From Tetraselmis striata (Eukaryota > Chlorophyta > Chlorodendrophyceae > Chlorodendrales > Chlorodendraceae), in the NCBI GenBank assembly GCA_006384855.1, contig VCJN01001416.1, forward strand, positions 1 to 64,000: DNA of 64,000 nt, read 5' to 3'. The position numbers and the translations under genes are program-made. Positions within the stretch are counted from its first letter, which is position 1. Each line of letters starts with the position of its first letter. The notes under the pieces are model-generated. The model saw nothing but the letters and a program-made list of their open reading frames with translations. It made no database searches and had not been told where the DNA came from. This document shows positions 8,975-20,800 of this stretch, piece after piece.

Positions 8975-11900
8975 ATGGCGGGGTTTCGGCCCCAACTGCC
9001 CCGGCGAGCGGGCGGCCGGGGCTCCGTCATCGCTACGCTGGCCAACCCGGCGGCGATCATCGCGGCGTTGGTTCTGGTCGCGGGCGCAGTGCGCCTCACC
9101 GAGGTCTACTTATATAACGAGCTCTACCCATCTTCCGGGACGAGCCACTATCAGGTTGGCTTCAGACCCGTCTGAGCAAGCCCCCGTCCCCCGGCGCGCG
9201 CACACCTCTGTTCCCGGTTGCCTCGGTCGAACCGCCTGTACTCCCGGTTGACCGCAACTGGTTGCCTACAGAACAGGTGCACCGTTACGCCCGCTGGGGC
9301 GCTGTTGCTAGGTGGGTGGTCGTGGGGGTGCAGACAGCGCTGTGACAGAGCTCTGTGCCGCAGAGTGCACCGCTGCGGGCGATGACGCCCAGGGCGCGAC
9401 CTGTGGGCCTTGAGATGGCACCCAGTGAGGGCTGGCCAGTGTTCGAGGTGGAGATCGGGTGCGCCCCTCTCCCCCCCTTCCCGGCGTCCATGCCACCTCT
9501 CCTCCTGAACTCGGTGCATCGGCACTGAGTCCGTCGCCAGCGGCCGCAGGAACGACGACTGGCTGGAGGAGGGCGCGGTCGAGCCCGCAGCGCAGCCACC
9601 GCCGGTGCACGTCGACGACCACACGCCTGCCCAGAGCGATGCAGATCAGCAGGGCCCGCGCGACCTGGAGCGGCGGTACACCATCCAGCACCTCGCGGAA
9701 ATGGAGGATGCGGCGGGTACGGAGGCGGGCAAGGTGGCGAAAGACCCCGTCGTGTCGGCGGCCTTTGTGCTGGCGGAGAGCGATCGCAACAAAAAGCGCA
9801 CCAACGACGCATCATCCATTGTGCAGGTGCGGGAGCCGCCTATCAATCCATCGCGCATCCGCCCACCTGCCTGCTTTCCTGGACATTCTACGAGGGGGGA
9901 GGGCGCCATCCCTCGCGAGTATTACACAGACAATTTCTCATCTTGTTTTCAGCGTTTTAGGCAAGCCACATTGCTCTATTGGGCGGGGGATTGCTGAGCG
10001 ATAGCGCGCTGCCGCCACGGGGTAGGTGGGCACCGGCGAGTTCCTGGCAGCCTGGTCTGCGGGCACGGATGAGAATGCGCCCGACGTGGCCATCTGGACA
10101 GCACGCTTCCGCACCAGGGGCGGCTGGGGCCCGGCGGTGGAGACTGTGGCGCCCTTCAGCCGGGACAGCAGCGTGTGCGGGAAGCATCTTCACCCGCCGG
10201 TGCCGTGCGAGGGGCACAAATCCATCTGGAACCCGGTGCTCATGCGGCTGCCGGATGGTGCGCGCTTGCGCCTGCTCCCCCCCCCCCCCCCCCCCCCCCC
10301 CACACCACCCTCTTCTGCGGGGATATTCTGCTGGCTTGGCGGCCTGACGCCAGGGGTGCATGCCGTTGCCGCAGACGAGCTGCTGCTGTTCTACAAGACG
10401 GGGACGCAACCGTCCAAGTGGACAGGCTGGCTCATGCGCTCCAAGGACAAGGGCCACACCTGGGGCGCCCCGGCGCAGCTGCCGTTGCCTGTCAACGGTG
10501 ATACCACACGGCCAACTAGGGGTGTCCCCTCTTCCCTTCCTTCCTGGAAGAGAGCTAGTTTGGCGCACTCCTTGGGGGGCGGGGGAGTTTTGCCTCAGAG
10601 CCCTATAGCGTTGTTCATGCCTTCGAATTTTTCTATCTACGTCTCTACCCCTCTACCCCTGAATTTTCGACCAGCAGCAACTGCTGATGCCCGGCTCTGA
10701 CCTCAAAGCCTGCCCACCCGTCTTCTTCGCGCCCACGCAGGCCCCGCCAGGCACAAGCCAATCATGCTCCCCAGCGGCGTCATCCTGGCGGGCGCGTCCT
10801 CCGCGTCGGGGCGCGCCGGAGAGAAGCCGGTGTGGCAGTCCTGGATCGAGTATTCGAAGGACGGCGGCCGCAGCTGGGAGCGCCACGGAAGCGCAATCCC
10901 CTTTGACGGCCATCTCAGCCAGCCAGCCCTGTGGATCGGCGACGACATGAGTGTCAACCTACTGGTGGGGGAACCCCCCCCCCCCCCCCCCCCCCCTTCT
11001 TTACCTTCCCCCATCGTGCCCCACCCCTGCTGCCCATGCCCGATCTCACGACGCAAGCGCTGGGATGCTCCAGGCGCACAATGCCGCCGACTCCAGCTTC
11101 AGCCATGCGGAGCCCGGGGAGCAGTACCTCATCCGTGCGCACGCAGACAAGACAGGTGGGGGAACCTGCCAGGCTGCTGCTTGCCCAGCGCACGCTCCCC
11201 TCAATGTTTGCCTGCTTGCAGGCGACCTTGGAGAGGGAAGAAGCGGAGGCGGGAGGCCGGGGTCATATCACAGCGTATCATATTTGACATTAAAACACAG
11301 TCAGCCAGTATTCCAGGAGGTGATCCGCCATAAAGCGGAATGGGGCGATCAGTTGCGAAGCCTGACACGCCGCGCTTTGTCGGTATGCCAGGGCTCCAGT
11401 GGTCCAGTCCCGGGGAGCCGGTGCTGGACCTGCCATCGCCCGGCGGGCCTGGGGACGTGGTGCGCCTCTCAGATGGCCGCCTGCTGGTTATCTACAACCA
11501 CTCCAAGGAGCGCGACGCGCTGAGGCGCTCCACGCTGGCGCTCTCCGTGTCCAGCGACGGGGTGAGGTCCCGCGCCATACCGATCCCGGCACCATCCCTG
11601 CATGCGCCACCCAGGATGGGCTCTGCTCCCTGCATGTTTCTATCAGGCGCCCTGACGCTCCCCTCATCGTGGTGTGCCGCAGGGCTCAAGCTGGCAGGTG
11701 GTGCTCCAGCTGGAGGATGCCCCCCCAAACGACATCACACAAGAGTACTCCTACCCCAGCATCATCCAGGTGCGCCGCAGCCGCAGCCTGGCAGCTCTGT
11801 GATCGTCATTTGTGCATGTGTGTATATGTGTGTGGTCTCCTGAAGAGGGGGCCTGATGGTTGTGTGTCACGGGCTGCGCAGGCGGATGATGGGCTGGTCC

Positions 11901-12140
11901 ACCTCACCTACACCTACCGCCGGCGCAACATCCGGCACGTGGTGGTGGACCCGCGGGCGCTCAAGCCCCTCGAGGACAACTCCAGTGAGGAGCGCAGCGG
12001 TGAGCACAGGCACCAGGACACTTCAGGTGGGGCGCTATCGCAGGCCGCGGGATCCCCCCCCCCCCCCCCCCCCCACCCACCCAGGCTCTCAGCCCTCTGC
12101 CATTCTCGGACATGTACTGTACTGCCCTCGCTTGGGCTAG
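8975..12140 (+). CDS. membrane-anchored sialidase-like (BNR repeat) protein, ten exons
   Basis: Exons read in phase as 8975-9154, 9530-9826, 10026-10257, 10375-10497, 10741-10964, 11074-11155, 11392-11561, 11683-11769, 11882-11999 and 12085-12140, giving 522 residues ending at TAG. Residues about 26-46 form one hydrophobic segment (IIAALVLVAGAVRLTEVYLY), suggesting a type II signal anchor. The luminal part has the BNR/neuraminidase-like pattern: FLAAWSAGTDENAPDVAIW, IWNPVLMRLPD, WTGWLMRSKDKGHTW, a HKPIMLPSGVILAG strand, WIEYSKDGGRSW, GDVVRLSDGRLLVIYNHS and DGLVHLTYTYRRRNIRHVVV. Asp-box-like S-x-D-x-G-x-T/S-W motifs recur. The family hydrolyses or binds terminal glycan residues, but the substrate here is unknown. 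The exon 2 acceptor was chosen by phase and is the weakest junction. Three introns have C runs of 20 or more (10277-10301, 10974-10996, 12054-12074). Confidence 0.8.
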
Positions 12141-12784
12141 ATATGTGTTGAGCCGCCACCAAACAAAATTTGGCTTGTTACGCAGCACAAATCCCTGAGT
12201 TTGTATATTGGTCGTTATTGTGCCTGACCCCACGTAATCATATTCCCAGCGTCGTTATACCGTATACTCTCGTTACATGATTAATATATATCTGAAACGA
12301 GGGCACGTCGTGTTGAACTTCAAATCCTATGGCTATTATCCGTTTGGGCACCCATACACTATCCGTCTGTGATTCTGTTTTCTGTCAGATGTGTTTATTC
12401 GCTGACTATCTGCGCGATTGCAATCCGCGCGATGCAGGGCCAAAATGGAAGTCCCAACGGTGGCAGAGCGAGGAACTGTAAGCATAGTCCGCACCAGCGC
12501 CCGGCGGAAGATCGCGCAGCCTCGCTGCTGTCCTTAGTGGCATGCATGTCCAAGTCAAGAGCATCCATGCCAGCTTTTTCCTGCCGTCTGGGTGGCCGCC
12601 CTGTCATGAATAATTAAATACAAATACAGGAACTTAACCATTCAGGCACTTCAGTAAATCAGTTCAGCCCGGGTGGGTACGCCACGGCAAGGGCCTTACA
12701 TGTTTTCCTAGAAGCATGTATAACCTGATCGATTTTTGGGTTTAAAGAAATTTATATGGTGTTTATATTATGGTGATGCCCGAA
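12141..12784. other. 3' flank, no gene seen
   Basis: Probable 3' untranslated and intergenic DNA of the sialidase-like gene. No domain or repeat was recognised. Confidence 0.4.
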
Positions 12785-13240
12785 GGGCTTTGCCGCTCAC
12801 CCACCTGGATGCCGTGATGAGCTCATCCAACTGGGATGCATGCTTATGCGATTCCAATTCCAGTGCGGGCATCACACAGCGGATGGCGAGTGCCGCGATA
12901 TCCGGCCAGCTGTCGGCAGGAACGGGCAGCAAGCGGAAGGCGCTCGTCGTGGCGGGGTACCGGAGGCCGCACGAACGAGCTCCGCGTGTGCACTACGACG
13001 ATGCGAGCTCGAGCAGCTCGATGATGTGACGCACGCTGTTCGCTAGCAAGAATGCGTGATTGTCGGGGACGGGCAGTGCTGCGGGAGCTGGCCGCGGCAG
13101 CACCGGCATGGGTGGGTCGTCGTCTAGTCGAAAACCGGCAATGGCGGGTCGCTCGAGATACCTGGGCGAGACGGCAGCGAGCAGTTTGTAGTAGCGACCA
13201 TTGGTTTCGGAGATGAAACTGCCCGGCTTTATTTTTTAAA
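12785..13240 (-). pseudogene. unrecognised ORF fragment with one in-frame TAG
   Basis: A minus-strand frame reads as coherent protein from about 13235 (FISETNGRYYKLLAAVSP) through a Pro-rich hinge and a helix (ANSVRHIIELLELASS). It meets a TAG near 13010 and then stays open for about 75 more codons with normal composition. The product was not recognised. It could be two exons of a host gene or a dead transposon ORF. It lies just outside element 2. Confidence 0.3.
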
Positions 13241-13394
13241 AGTGCCGCCGTCCGGCGCTTAATAATTCTCCGTATCTAGCGCTATTTCCACCACCGAGCA
13301 CGGACAAAATATTTTTGCGCTTCCGCAGGTTCAGAAAAAATTAACATCGTGGGCGGGCGCTCTGCTGAATACAATCCGGGCGTGTCGACTGATC

Positions 13395-13578
13395 TGATCT
13401 AAACTAGTTTATGGGGTTTCCTCCCTTGACCTAACCGCTTTTTAGCTACAAGTGCTGCTCAGTGGTACGGGAACTAGGCATCTGTTGTTGCGCCCTTTTT
13501 GGGTGCAGCACAAGTAGACATAAAAGCAGCCAGAACAGCTGAGCCTGCCATCTTCCAGTTTTCGCTGCGTTCCACGCA
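13395..13578 (+). repeat. element 2 repeat A1
   Basis: 184 bp, matching 16287-16470. It starts with the AAACTAGTTT palindrome and may hold the promoter, although no TATA box is obvious. Confidence 0.9.
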
Positions 13579-13694
13579 ACGATGTAAAAACTGTCTCGTA
13601 ACCAGTTGCGAGCAAGGTCACCCCAGGTTGTTCAAGACCACACCCGGCTCACCACCCGAGTGTGATATTCTCGTCCGTACGTCCGTGCGTTACC

Positions 13695-14546
13695 ATGCCA
13701 TATGGAGAAGAACCCGTCGCGGAGCCGACGCTGGACTCGCTGCAATCATATGTGCGAGCGCTGGCTACAACTGTAGCTCAATTGACGGCTCGTGAGCGCG
13801 TTGATGGAGAAGGGGCACATGGCTCCGGCTTCGGGCAGCGCGTCGCGGGACAGCCGACAGGCAGCGGTGGAGCCGCAGAGCGCCCCGACTTGCTAGAGCT
13901 AGCCCAGAGCGGCCGTGTCGGAGCAACATCCGCGAGTGCCGAGGATGACTACCTCGCGGTGCCAGAACTACTGCAGCGAGCAGAGTCTGGTTACGAGGCC
14001 GTTCGACCGGTCAGCCGAGTGCCTGGACTCTTTCCCCTGAGCACCGACCTAACGAACGAGTACCTCAAGCAGGATGACTGGCGTCTGCCGGCCCAGGAGG
14101 AGTATTTGTGGATGTCGTGTTTCGGGGCCCACATGGCCGCGCTTTTCGTGGCTCTCGACGAGCTGCTGCCCTACGTCCCTGCCACCAACCAGGACTTCAC
14201 CCCCTACCTCGCGTGAGCTCGGAACCACGCCGAGAACATCGACAAGGCGTTTCGGTTTCGTTTGGCCTTCTTGCGGAGGCTGAATGAGATCAAGCGTGTG
14301 CACGGTGACCAAGGTGTTCTGGACGTGCTGCGAGCTCAGCATTTTCAGCCTGCTTCGGAGCATATGGGTTCTGCGATTTTTGGGGACCTCATGAGGGACT
14401 ACGAGCGCCGAGTCTTCGAGGCGACCGTTGCCAGCAGCGCAAAGGCGACCGCTACTGCTCGAGTGGCGGCTGCAACTGCAGGTCGTGGGCGTGGGCGAGG
14501 ACGAGGCGGGGGACGCGGGCGTGGCCGCGAAGGTGAGCACGAGTGA
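13695..14546 (+). pseudogene. gag-like ORF interrupted by TGA
   Basis: The ATG at 13695 (ACCATGCCA) opens 174 codons to TGA 14214-14216. The same frame then continues to 14546. The decayed homologue in element 3 has sense codons where this copy has the TGA (TPYLAHSRNHAE there, TPYLA-stop-ARNHAE here), so the stop is a recent lesion. The C-terminus is an RGRGRGRGGGRGRGRE tract, an RGG-type basic tail expected to bind nucleic acid in place of zinc knuckles. The middle part (FGAHMAALFVALDELLPY) is helical and conserved between the two copies. The gag role is inferred from position ahead of the recombinase and from the basic tail. Confidence 0.6.
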
Positions 14547-14582
14547 CGGTGTGGGGCGCCTTTCGTCGGAGCTGCTGGAGCT

Positions 14583-16206
14583 TTGCGAGGCCACCTTTCG
14601 GTGACCGCCGCAACACGCACCCTCGCACCTCAACGGCGGGATGAGCGCCCTGAGTCAGGACGTGACCCTCCCACCTTACAGACTTCCTTTAGACCTTCCT
14701 CGGTGCGGCGCTTCTTACAGCTACAGCCGCGTGTGGATCAACCATCCACACACCTGCACATGGCGGATCAACCAACCGCTTTCTTTACCCCATCTCTGCG
14801 TCCGTCGGTTGTTACACTACGTGTTACAACTGGTTCGCAACGACCAAGTTTCGCGCGGGTACGTTACGCGTGACAGGCGCTACGAGCGCGACGGGCGCGC
14901 GGGGCGGCCCTCTTACCTGAACCTAGCCCCGCAAACCCGTACCGATGCTACTGCAAACCCGTCCAGCAGCTACCGGCCAACCGCCGGGAACCTAACCGCT
15001 GCTGCCGAGTACTTTGCGAACAATAGTCGTACCGGTGGAACTCTGTCGGTAAAACGGCGCACATACGTGATTGATGAGCCCGAAGCTGTCGCTCCCTGGG
15101 CTGCTTCATTGCGATCCCGGCTGCAGGACGCGTTCGGCTCATCAGACGAGCTGGGCCAACGGACGCTCGACCTGCTCTCTAGTTCCCTCAGCGCTCAGAC
15201 ACTCAAGAGCTACGCCGGCCGGCTGTCTCAATTCGCGGAGTTCTGCCACGACTCCGATAACATCAGCCCGCTGGAGGCAACTACTGCCACTGTCGTTCGG
15301 TATGTTGCTTGGATCGGCGAGCGGGGACACATCGCAGCTAAGTCGCTGCAGCCTTATCTGTCTGCAATCAACAACTTCTTCGAGCTGCACAACCTCGACC
15401 CAATCGCTAACGACAGCCTACACCTAACTTCAGCAAGGCGTGGGCTGATGCTGCGCCAGCGCCGACTGGACGCTGCCCCCTTACGTGTCCCTCTGCCTGC
15501 GGATGTAGCTTACCGCTTCGTCACAAAAGCCGAGCTGATTGTGTCTGCTCCCTACCCAGAGTACCACCACGACTTCCGAGCCCTCCTGGCCTCGGTTGTC
15601 AACTTCATGTTCTTTGCCAGGGGCCTTACTGGCGTGTCCTGTCGAGTGCGAGACGTGCACGTCGACGCCTACAACATCACCCTGCAAGTGTACCGAGAGA
15701 AGGGTCGCGCTGGTCGACGGGGACCCGACGACCTACGCGTACTTCTCCTCTTAGTGTCAGAGCACCCCCGAGTGGCGCGTCTCCTGCACCATTTCCTCGA
15801 CCACGTCCAGTCAGTTCCCCTTGTTACTGCTGGCTTGGCTGTGTCAAACTTCTGGGCTGGCAGATCGGACGAGCAGTCAAAACCTTGGACTGCGGCTACA
15901 ATGTCAGACTGGTTGTCCACAGCCGTCCGTCTAGTCAACGCTGCCCCCCCCCGCGGGCACCTCCTGGACCTCGCACAGTCTTCGCAAGGGCGCAGCCTCT
16001 GCGGCGAACGCCATCGGGGTGCCATTGTCCCACATTCGCTACCAGGGCGGTTGGGCTACTAACTCTGACGTCGTTCTGGACTACATCGACCCCAACGTTC
16101 TTCCTTCACCTGGCGCATGGTTCTTCTTTGGACACATCGCCCCCCTACGCCACTTCCAGCTCCAACAGGACTCCGCAGCGGTGGCCTTCCCAGTGCCTCC
16201 TTCATG
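14583..16206 (+). pseudogene. tyrosine recombinase of element 2, one frameshift
   Basis: This enzyme would circularise or integrate the element DNA. The N-terminal core-binding domain (TLKSYAGRLSQFAEFCHDS) and the first catalytic part (NFMFFARGLTGVSCRVRDV) are in one frame to about 15950. The second catalytic box WTSHSLRKGAASAANAIGV, the YQGGW motif and the nucleophile region DVVLDYID lie in another frame that ends at 16206. The shift coincides with a C run at 15944-15951, so a single-base slip explains it. The start is uncertain: two overlapping frames cover 14583-14880, and element 3 suggests that a further small indel lies there. Confidence 0.8.
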
Positions 16207-16260
16207 ACTTGGCGCTACCTCTTCTCCGTCAATCCACCGCTCTCTCCGTTCGCTCAAGAC

Positions 16261-16470
16261 TGGCAAAACCGGACTCAACTTTGAAATGATCTAAACTAGT
16301 TTATGGGGTTTCCTCCCTTGACCTAACCGCTTTTTAGCAACAAGTGCTGCTCAGTGGTACGGGAACTAGGCATCTGTTGTTGCGCCCTTTTTGGGTGCAG
16401 CACGAGTAGACATAAAAGCAGCCAGAACAGCTGAGCCTGCCATCTTCCAGTTTTCGCTGCGTTCCACGCA
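16261..16470 (+). repeat. element 2 B1-A2 junction
   Basis: B1 (16261-16286, 26 bp, equal to 16566-16591 except one base) is followed directly by A2 (16287-16470), the repeat of A1. Confidence 0.9.
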
Positions 16471-16565
16471 GCGCCCCCCCTGACTCCGTTTTCCCTCCAC
16501 GCTTTCGCTAAACCATCCTGCCAATTTCGGCTCTTGACCGTGTAAAACAGCCTGCTTGAATGTTT

Positions 16566-16591
16566 TGGCAAAACCAGACTCAACTTTGAAA
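16566..16591 (+). repeat. element 2 repeat B2
   Basis: 26 bp right terminal repeat. A non-repeated 95 bp spacer separates it from A2. Confidence 0.85.
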
Positions 16592-17836
16592 CGAACGATA
16601 CGAGTACGCGGCGCAAAGTGCGCGAGCGTGCTGTAGGATATCGTAATACTCGTATCGTACGATACCCGTATCGTAATACTCGCACGTGGGGCGCACGTGC
16701 ACCGATGCCACGAGGTAGTGGTGTTACTTTGACCGTGTTAGTCTTGGGTAGTCGATGCCGCGAGATGTCTCGGATTTTGCAGAGGAGTTTCGCGATGAAG
16801 CAAAGTACTGCGGAGCCCCCCCTTTTAACCACCTACGCGTGTGACCGCATACTTGGCCGACAACGCCGTGCAGGTAAATGCACCTTATGTCACTGCAGTA
16901 GTTGGTCTGCGCACTCAATGTACCAGTGAGATGTCGTACTCAGTCTGACGAGTCTCAGTCACAGAGGCGTAGATGCACGTATGTGCACATGAGCGACCTG
17001 CATTGCTTTGAGCATCTTGCCTGCCTTGTCGCCAAGCAGTTGCTTCTATATGCTTGCTGCCATACCCCCCCTCCCCCATGGGATTATCTATCCGTCCAAG
17101 CATACGGCGCTGTATACGGATGGCATCCCCCTGCCGTTAGGTGCAGCACACAGTGACGGTGGCGCCGTGCTCGGACAGGGAAGTGTGCCGTTATATACCT
17201 GCTGGCGCTATAACCATGTCATGCTTGCGCATACGACAGTGTTAATCACAAAAGCCTGGTACCGGCGGAATGATGGAGGAATTCTGTACGGCTAATTTGC
17301 CCCGTACCCGTCAGGACCTTCAAATCCATTCCAAAGCATTTCAGCACTGTTCACGCGGGGTCGCTGTCTCCCATGCTGCTTACAAAGGTGCTGTCCTCCG
17401 CGTGTCAGCATGGCGGCAATGAGCAAGTGGGCAAATGAGCAGTGGCTAAGTGCGCGTTTCTACTAAAATACGGTCAGGATGCCCATCGCCTCTAACTAAG
17501 GATTGACTGGTATAAGAGTGATGTGGGATCATAAAGGGATGGCGCGACGGCGATTTCAAAGCAGCGCGCTCCTGCACACTCCGGGACGTCTCATATTGGT
17601 CGCGAGCAGCCTTCCGCCAGGGCAAAGAATGCATCAATGCTGGCCATCATAAAGCACCGACATGTGGTTGTGCGCTGCAGCCAAGCACTGGCAAGCCGGC
17701 TGCGCTTGCGAGTGGCATCGTTACAGTGGGCGCCTGAGAGCTAGCTAGAAGGGCGAGGAGGGGGGAGGGGGTTGCTTGGCGACATCGGCCTCCGCAAGGC
17801 GTGGCTAGCCTGGGATGTTTGGCGTCCATGGCGAGG
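16592..17836. other. intergenic, no gene seen; inverted repeats at 16630-16685
   Basis: Directly after element 2, short units such as TATCGTAATACTCG and ATCGTACGAT repeat in both orientations at about 16630-16685. The rest shows only short frames, with no domain recognised. Confidence 0.4.
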
Positions 17837-20800
17837 CTAGGGTGCGGCGGCCGCTTTGCTGGCGTTGAGCGCCACCAGGTAGCGGTAGTCGTCCAGCAGC
17901 GGGGCGATGTCGGCCAGGCGCAGCTGCTGTGGGCGGACGTGCGTGAATCGGCCGGGGAGGCTGCCGGCGTGGGCAAAGGTTGAAATGGACGCCGCGTCCC
18001 TGGGGGCCAGCGGCGCGCATGGGATCACACCGGAGGGGATGGGGGGGGGAGGGGGGGGGGTCAGTCCATGCTGCTGCCACTCAACAATTCAGCTCCCCCC
18101 TCTCCTCCCGGTTACCACAAGCTGCACAGACATCGACTCTCCACGATGCTGCGTCCCATGATCAATGCTGCTTACGTGACAAGCTATATAACTCCAACGC
18201 TATGGAACGTAATGTGCCAAACACTGATCAAACAATAAAACACACACATATATGTAGATAAAGATAGATATGTGTATATACACAAACATATCTATATATG
18301 TATTTATACATAAGTAAACCAAAACATATATACATATACATGTGTGTACATGTATGTATATAGGCAAACATGTATATTGCGAGATTTTTTTATATTCAGC
18401 AAATGCCATACCTGGCAAGGCATCTGTGACACTGCCCCTATGCGCACGCAAACGCCACGTGGGTAATAGTAACGTAACGCCTCGGCCCGACATCCGGACG
18501 GCCGATGCGGAATGCTGCTGCTTGCTGGTACAAGCACCCGCTCTACTAAATGCAGGGCATTCAGTGCGCACAGGCAGCGAGCCGCAATCCTGTACTCGAG
18601 TACTACTCGAGTGGCGCCCGTCCGCTAGCGTGTCATGGGGAACCGGAGCACCGCCCCTGAGGGCATATGTATGCATATGTATATACACATGTACTGCCAA
18701 ATAAGTATAGTCCCGACATCTTGATCCTCCTTGCTGCGGCTGTAACGTGCAGCAAAGGACTACCCACGGCATCGCCGTGGCCTTAATCAAGCACTGCTGA
18801 TACGCGGGGTAACGCGCAGCCTACAGATACCGACATCACCAAAACCGTCATGACTGCCGCGGACGGTGTGGCGCCGGCGCAGGAAAGGGGAGAGCCAGGG
18901 ACGCGATGGCCTTGTGAGTGGGGCAAGGGAAAAGGAATGGGGGGGGGGGGGGGGGGGGGGGGATAAGGTGCGGGCGCGGGGGTAGCGCTGCCCACTTGAG
19001 GTGAGACGCGATGCCGCCGGTGCCCATCGACTTGTAGTCCGCCATGAGCGCCTCCAGCTCGCTCAAGCGCAGACTTGAGGGCATGGCCTGCCAGGCGCCG
19101 GGCAGACAGGGGGAGCGCCGCCACGGTCACCGTCAGCAGCGCGGGGGGTGCCGGGCTCGAGGCACCATGTGGCCGGACCAGGGGGGCGGGGGAAGGGGGA
19201 GAAAATGAAAGAAGGAAGGGGCACCTGCGATAGGTACTGCCGCGCCGCCTGCAGGCACTCGGCACGCGCGGAGGACGCCGGGGCGGCTCCTGTGCGCCGG
19301 GTCAGCTCGCGCCGGCCCAGTGCCACGGTCGCGTGGTCCGCGGCGGACTCTGCGGGGCGGGTGGGCGCCATGGCAGTGAGGCACCGCACCGTACCGCACC
19401 GCACCGCATGGCATGGCATGGCATGGCATGGCATGGCATGGCATGGCATGGCATGGCATGGCATGGCATGGCATGGCATGGCATGGCATGGCATGGCATG
19501 GCATGGCATGGCATGGCATGGCATGGCATGGCATGGCATGGCACCGCATGGCATGGCATGGCATGGCATGGCATGGCATGGCATGGCATGGCATGGCATG
19601 GCATGGCATGGCATGGCATGGCATGGCATGGCATGACATGGCACCGCATGGCATGGCATGGCATGGCATGGCATGGCATGGCATGGCATGGCATGGCATG
19701 GCATGGCACGGCATGGCATGGCATGGCATAGCATGGCATTGCATGGGTGGGCTGTGGTGCTTGGTCCCAGTCGATAGTTAGGTGCCTTACGGACTAGTGT
19801 CACAGGGTGAGCCAGATTCATGTGAGCAGGACGTCCGAGGCAACCCTTGTTTGCATGACGTCCAATTTGAAACAGGTGTTGCGCGATGCTCACATATCAC
19901 ACATGTGCTGTGCTAGTAGCGACACGGCGGAAGCAGAGTCGTATGTATAATTAGGCTAGGAAGGCGGCCTATCCGACAGATATGCCATGATGGAGGCGCT
20001 GGGAGTTTGAAAGGAGAAGAGAGCGCGGCACCTGAGCTGTTGTCCGCCCGGCTCTGGCGAGGCAGGCCCAGCACGCCGCGCAGCTCCTGGTGGAAAAGGG
20101 GGGGGGGGGGGGGGGGGGCACAGGTCACTGCTTGCCACTCTTACCCGATCTTCAAGGCGTTATTAGCTTTGGGTGCTTAAAGATTCGCCCATCTGGTGAG
20201 TCAGCCCTCCAAGACCAAGGTCAAAATGAATCTCGTGCGAATAATCAAATGATCGGGCCTGAGTGCACGACGCGCCGGGCGAATCAAGCTTTGATGTCGA
20301 CGACTTTTGTCTGAATATTCATGCATCTGATACATCAGCCAGACGTGGCTAATCCGGGTGGGGTGATGCGGCCTCGTTTTCTCTGCGCACCCCGTGGCTG
20401 CCTACATTTAAGGTTTCTCCCTCCGGCTCCCTCTCTCTCTCTCTGATAGCTCGGTGCCTAAACATCAACATCGTGATCCGATAATCCGATGATACACCTG
20501 GTGCGTCCCATCTTGATGTAATCGATCGATGCCTGGCGCGGACCCCTTCGGATTCCCACTCACACACTGCATGGTGGGGGTTGCATGAGGAGGGCAGGGG
20601 AAGAGGGGGAGGGGGGGGGGGGGGGGGGGGGAGGGTCCACCTCCATGTCGTTGGCCTGCTGCATCGCCCGCCGCACCAGCTGCGCCTCGTCCCGCGGCTG
20701 CTCCCACGGCAGGAGCGCCCGCGGTGGCAGCTGCACCGGGCTGCACCCCGGCGCGGCCGCCTCCGCGGCCGGGCTGAGGACGCCGGCCGGCGAGCTCCCC

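Larger units (their letters stand above)
13395..16591 (+). mobile_element. YR-type retroelement 2: gag plus tyrosine recombinase, no RT
   Basis: A 3,197 bp unit with the same plan as element 1: A1 (13395-13578), ORFs, B1 (16261-16286), A2 (16287-16470), 95 bp spacer, B2 (16566-16591). A1 and A2 are 184 bp with very few differences. It encodes a gag-like protein and a tyrosine recombinase, and no polymerase or RNase H motif is present. The repeat starts (TGATCTAAACTAGTTTATG) and B repeats (GGCAAAACCAGACTCAAC) resemble those of element 1 and the decayed element 3. It could be an RT-deleted derivative or one half of a two-part system. TAG/TGA and frameshift damage shows that this copy is not fully intact. 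Confidence 0.85.

Noticed and set aside
9285-9815. Long minus-strand frames opposite the sialidase-like gene
   Set aside because: They are antisense shadows of in-phase exons with clear BNR motifs on the plus strand.
19133-19893. Long open frames of repeating MAWHG / HAMPC on both strands
   Set aside because: They are a consequence of the 5 bp satellite period, which lacks stops in every frame.
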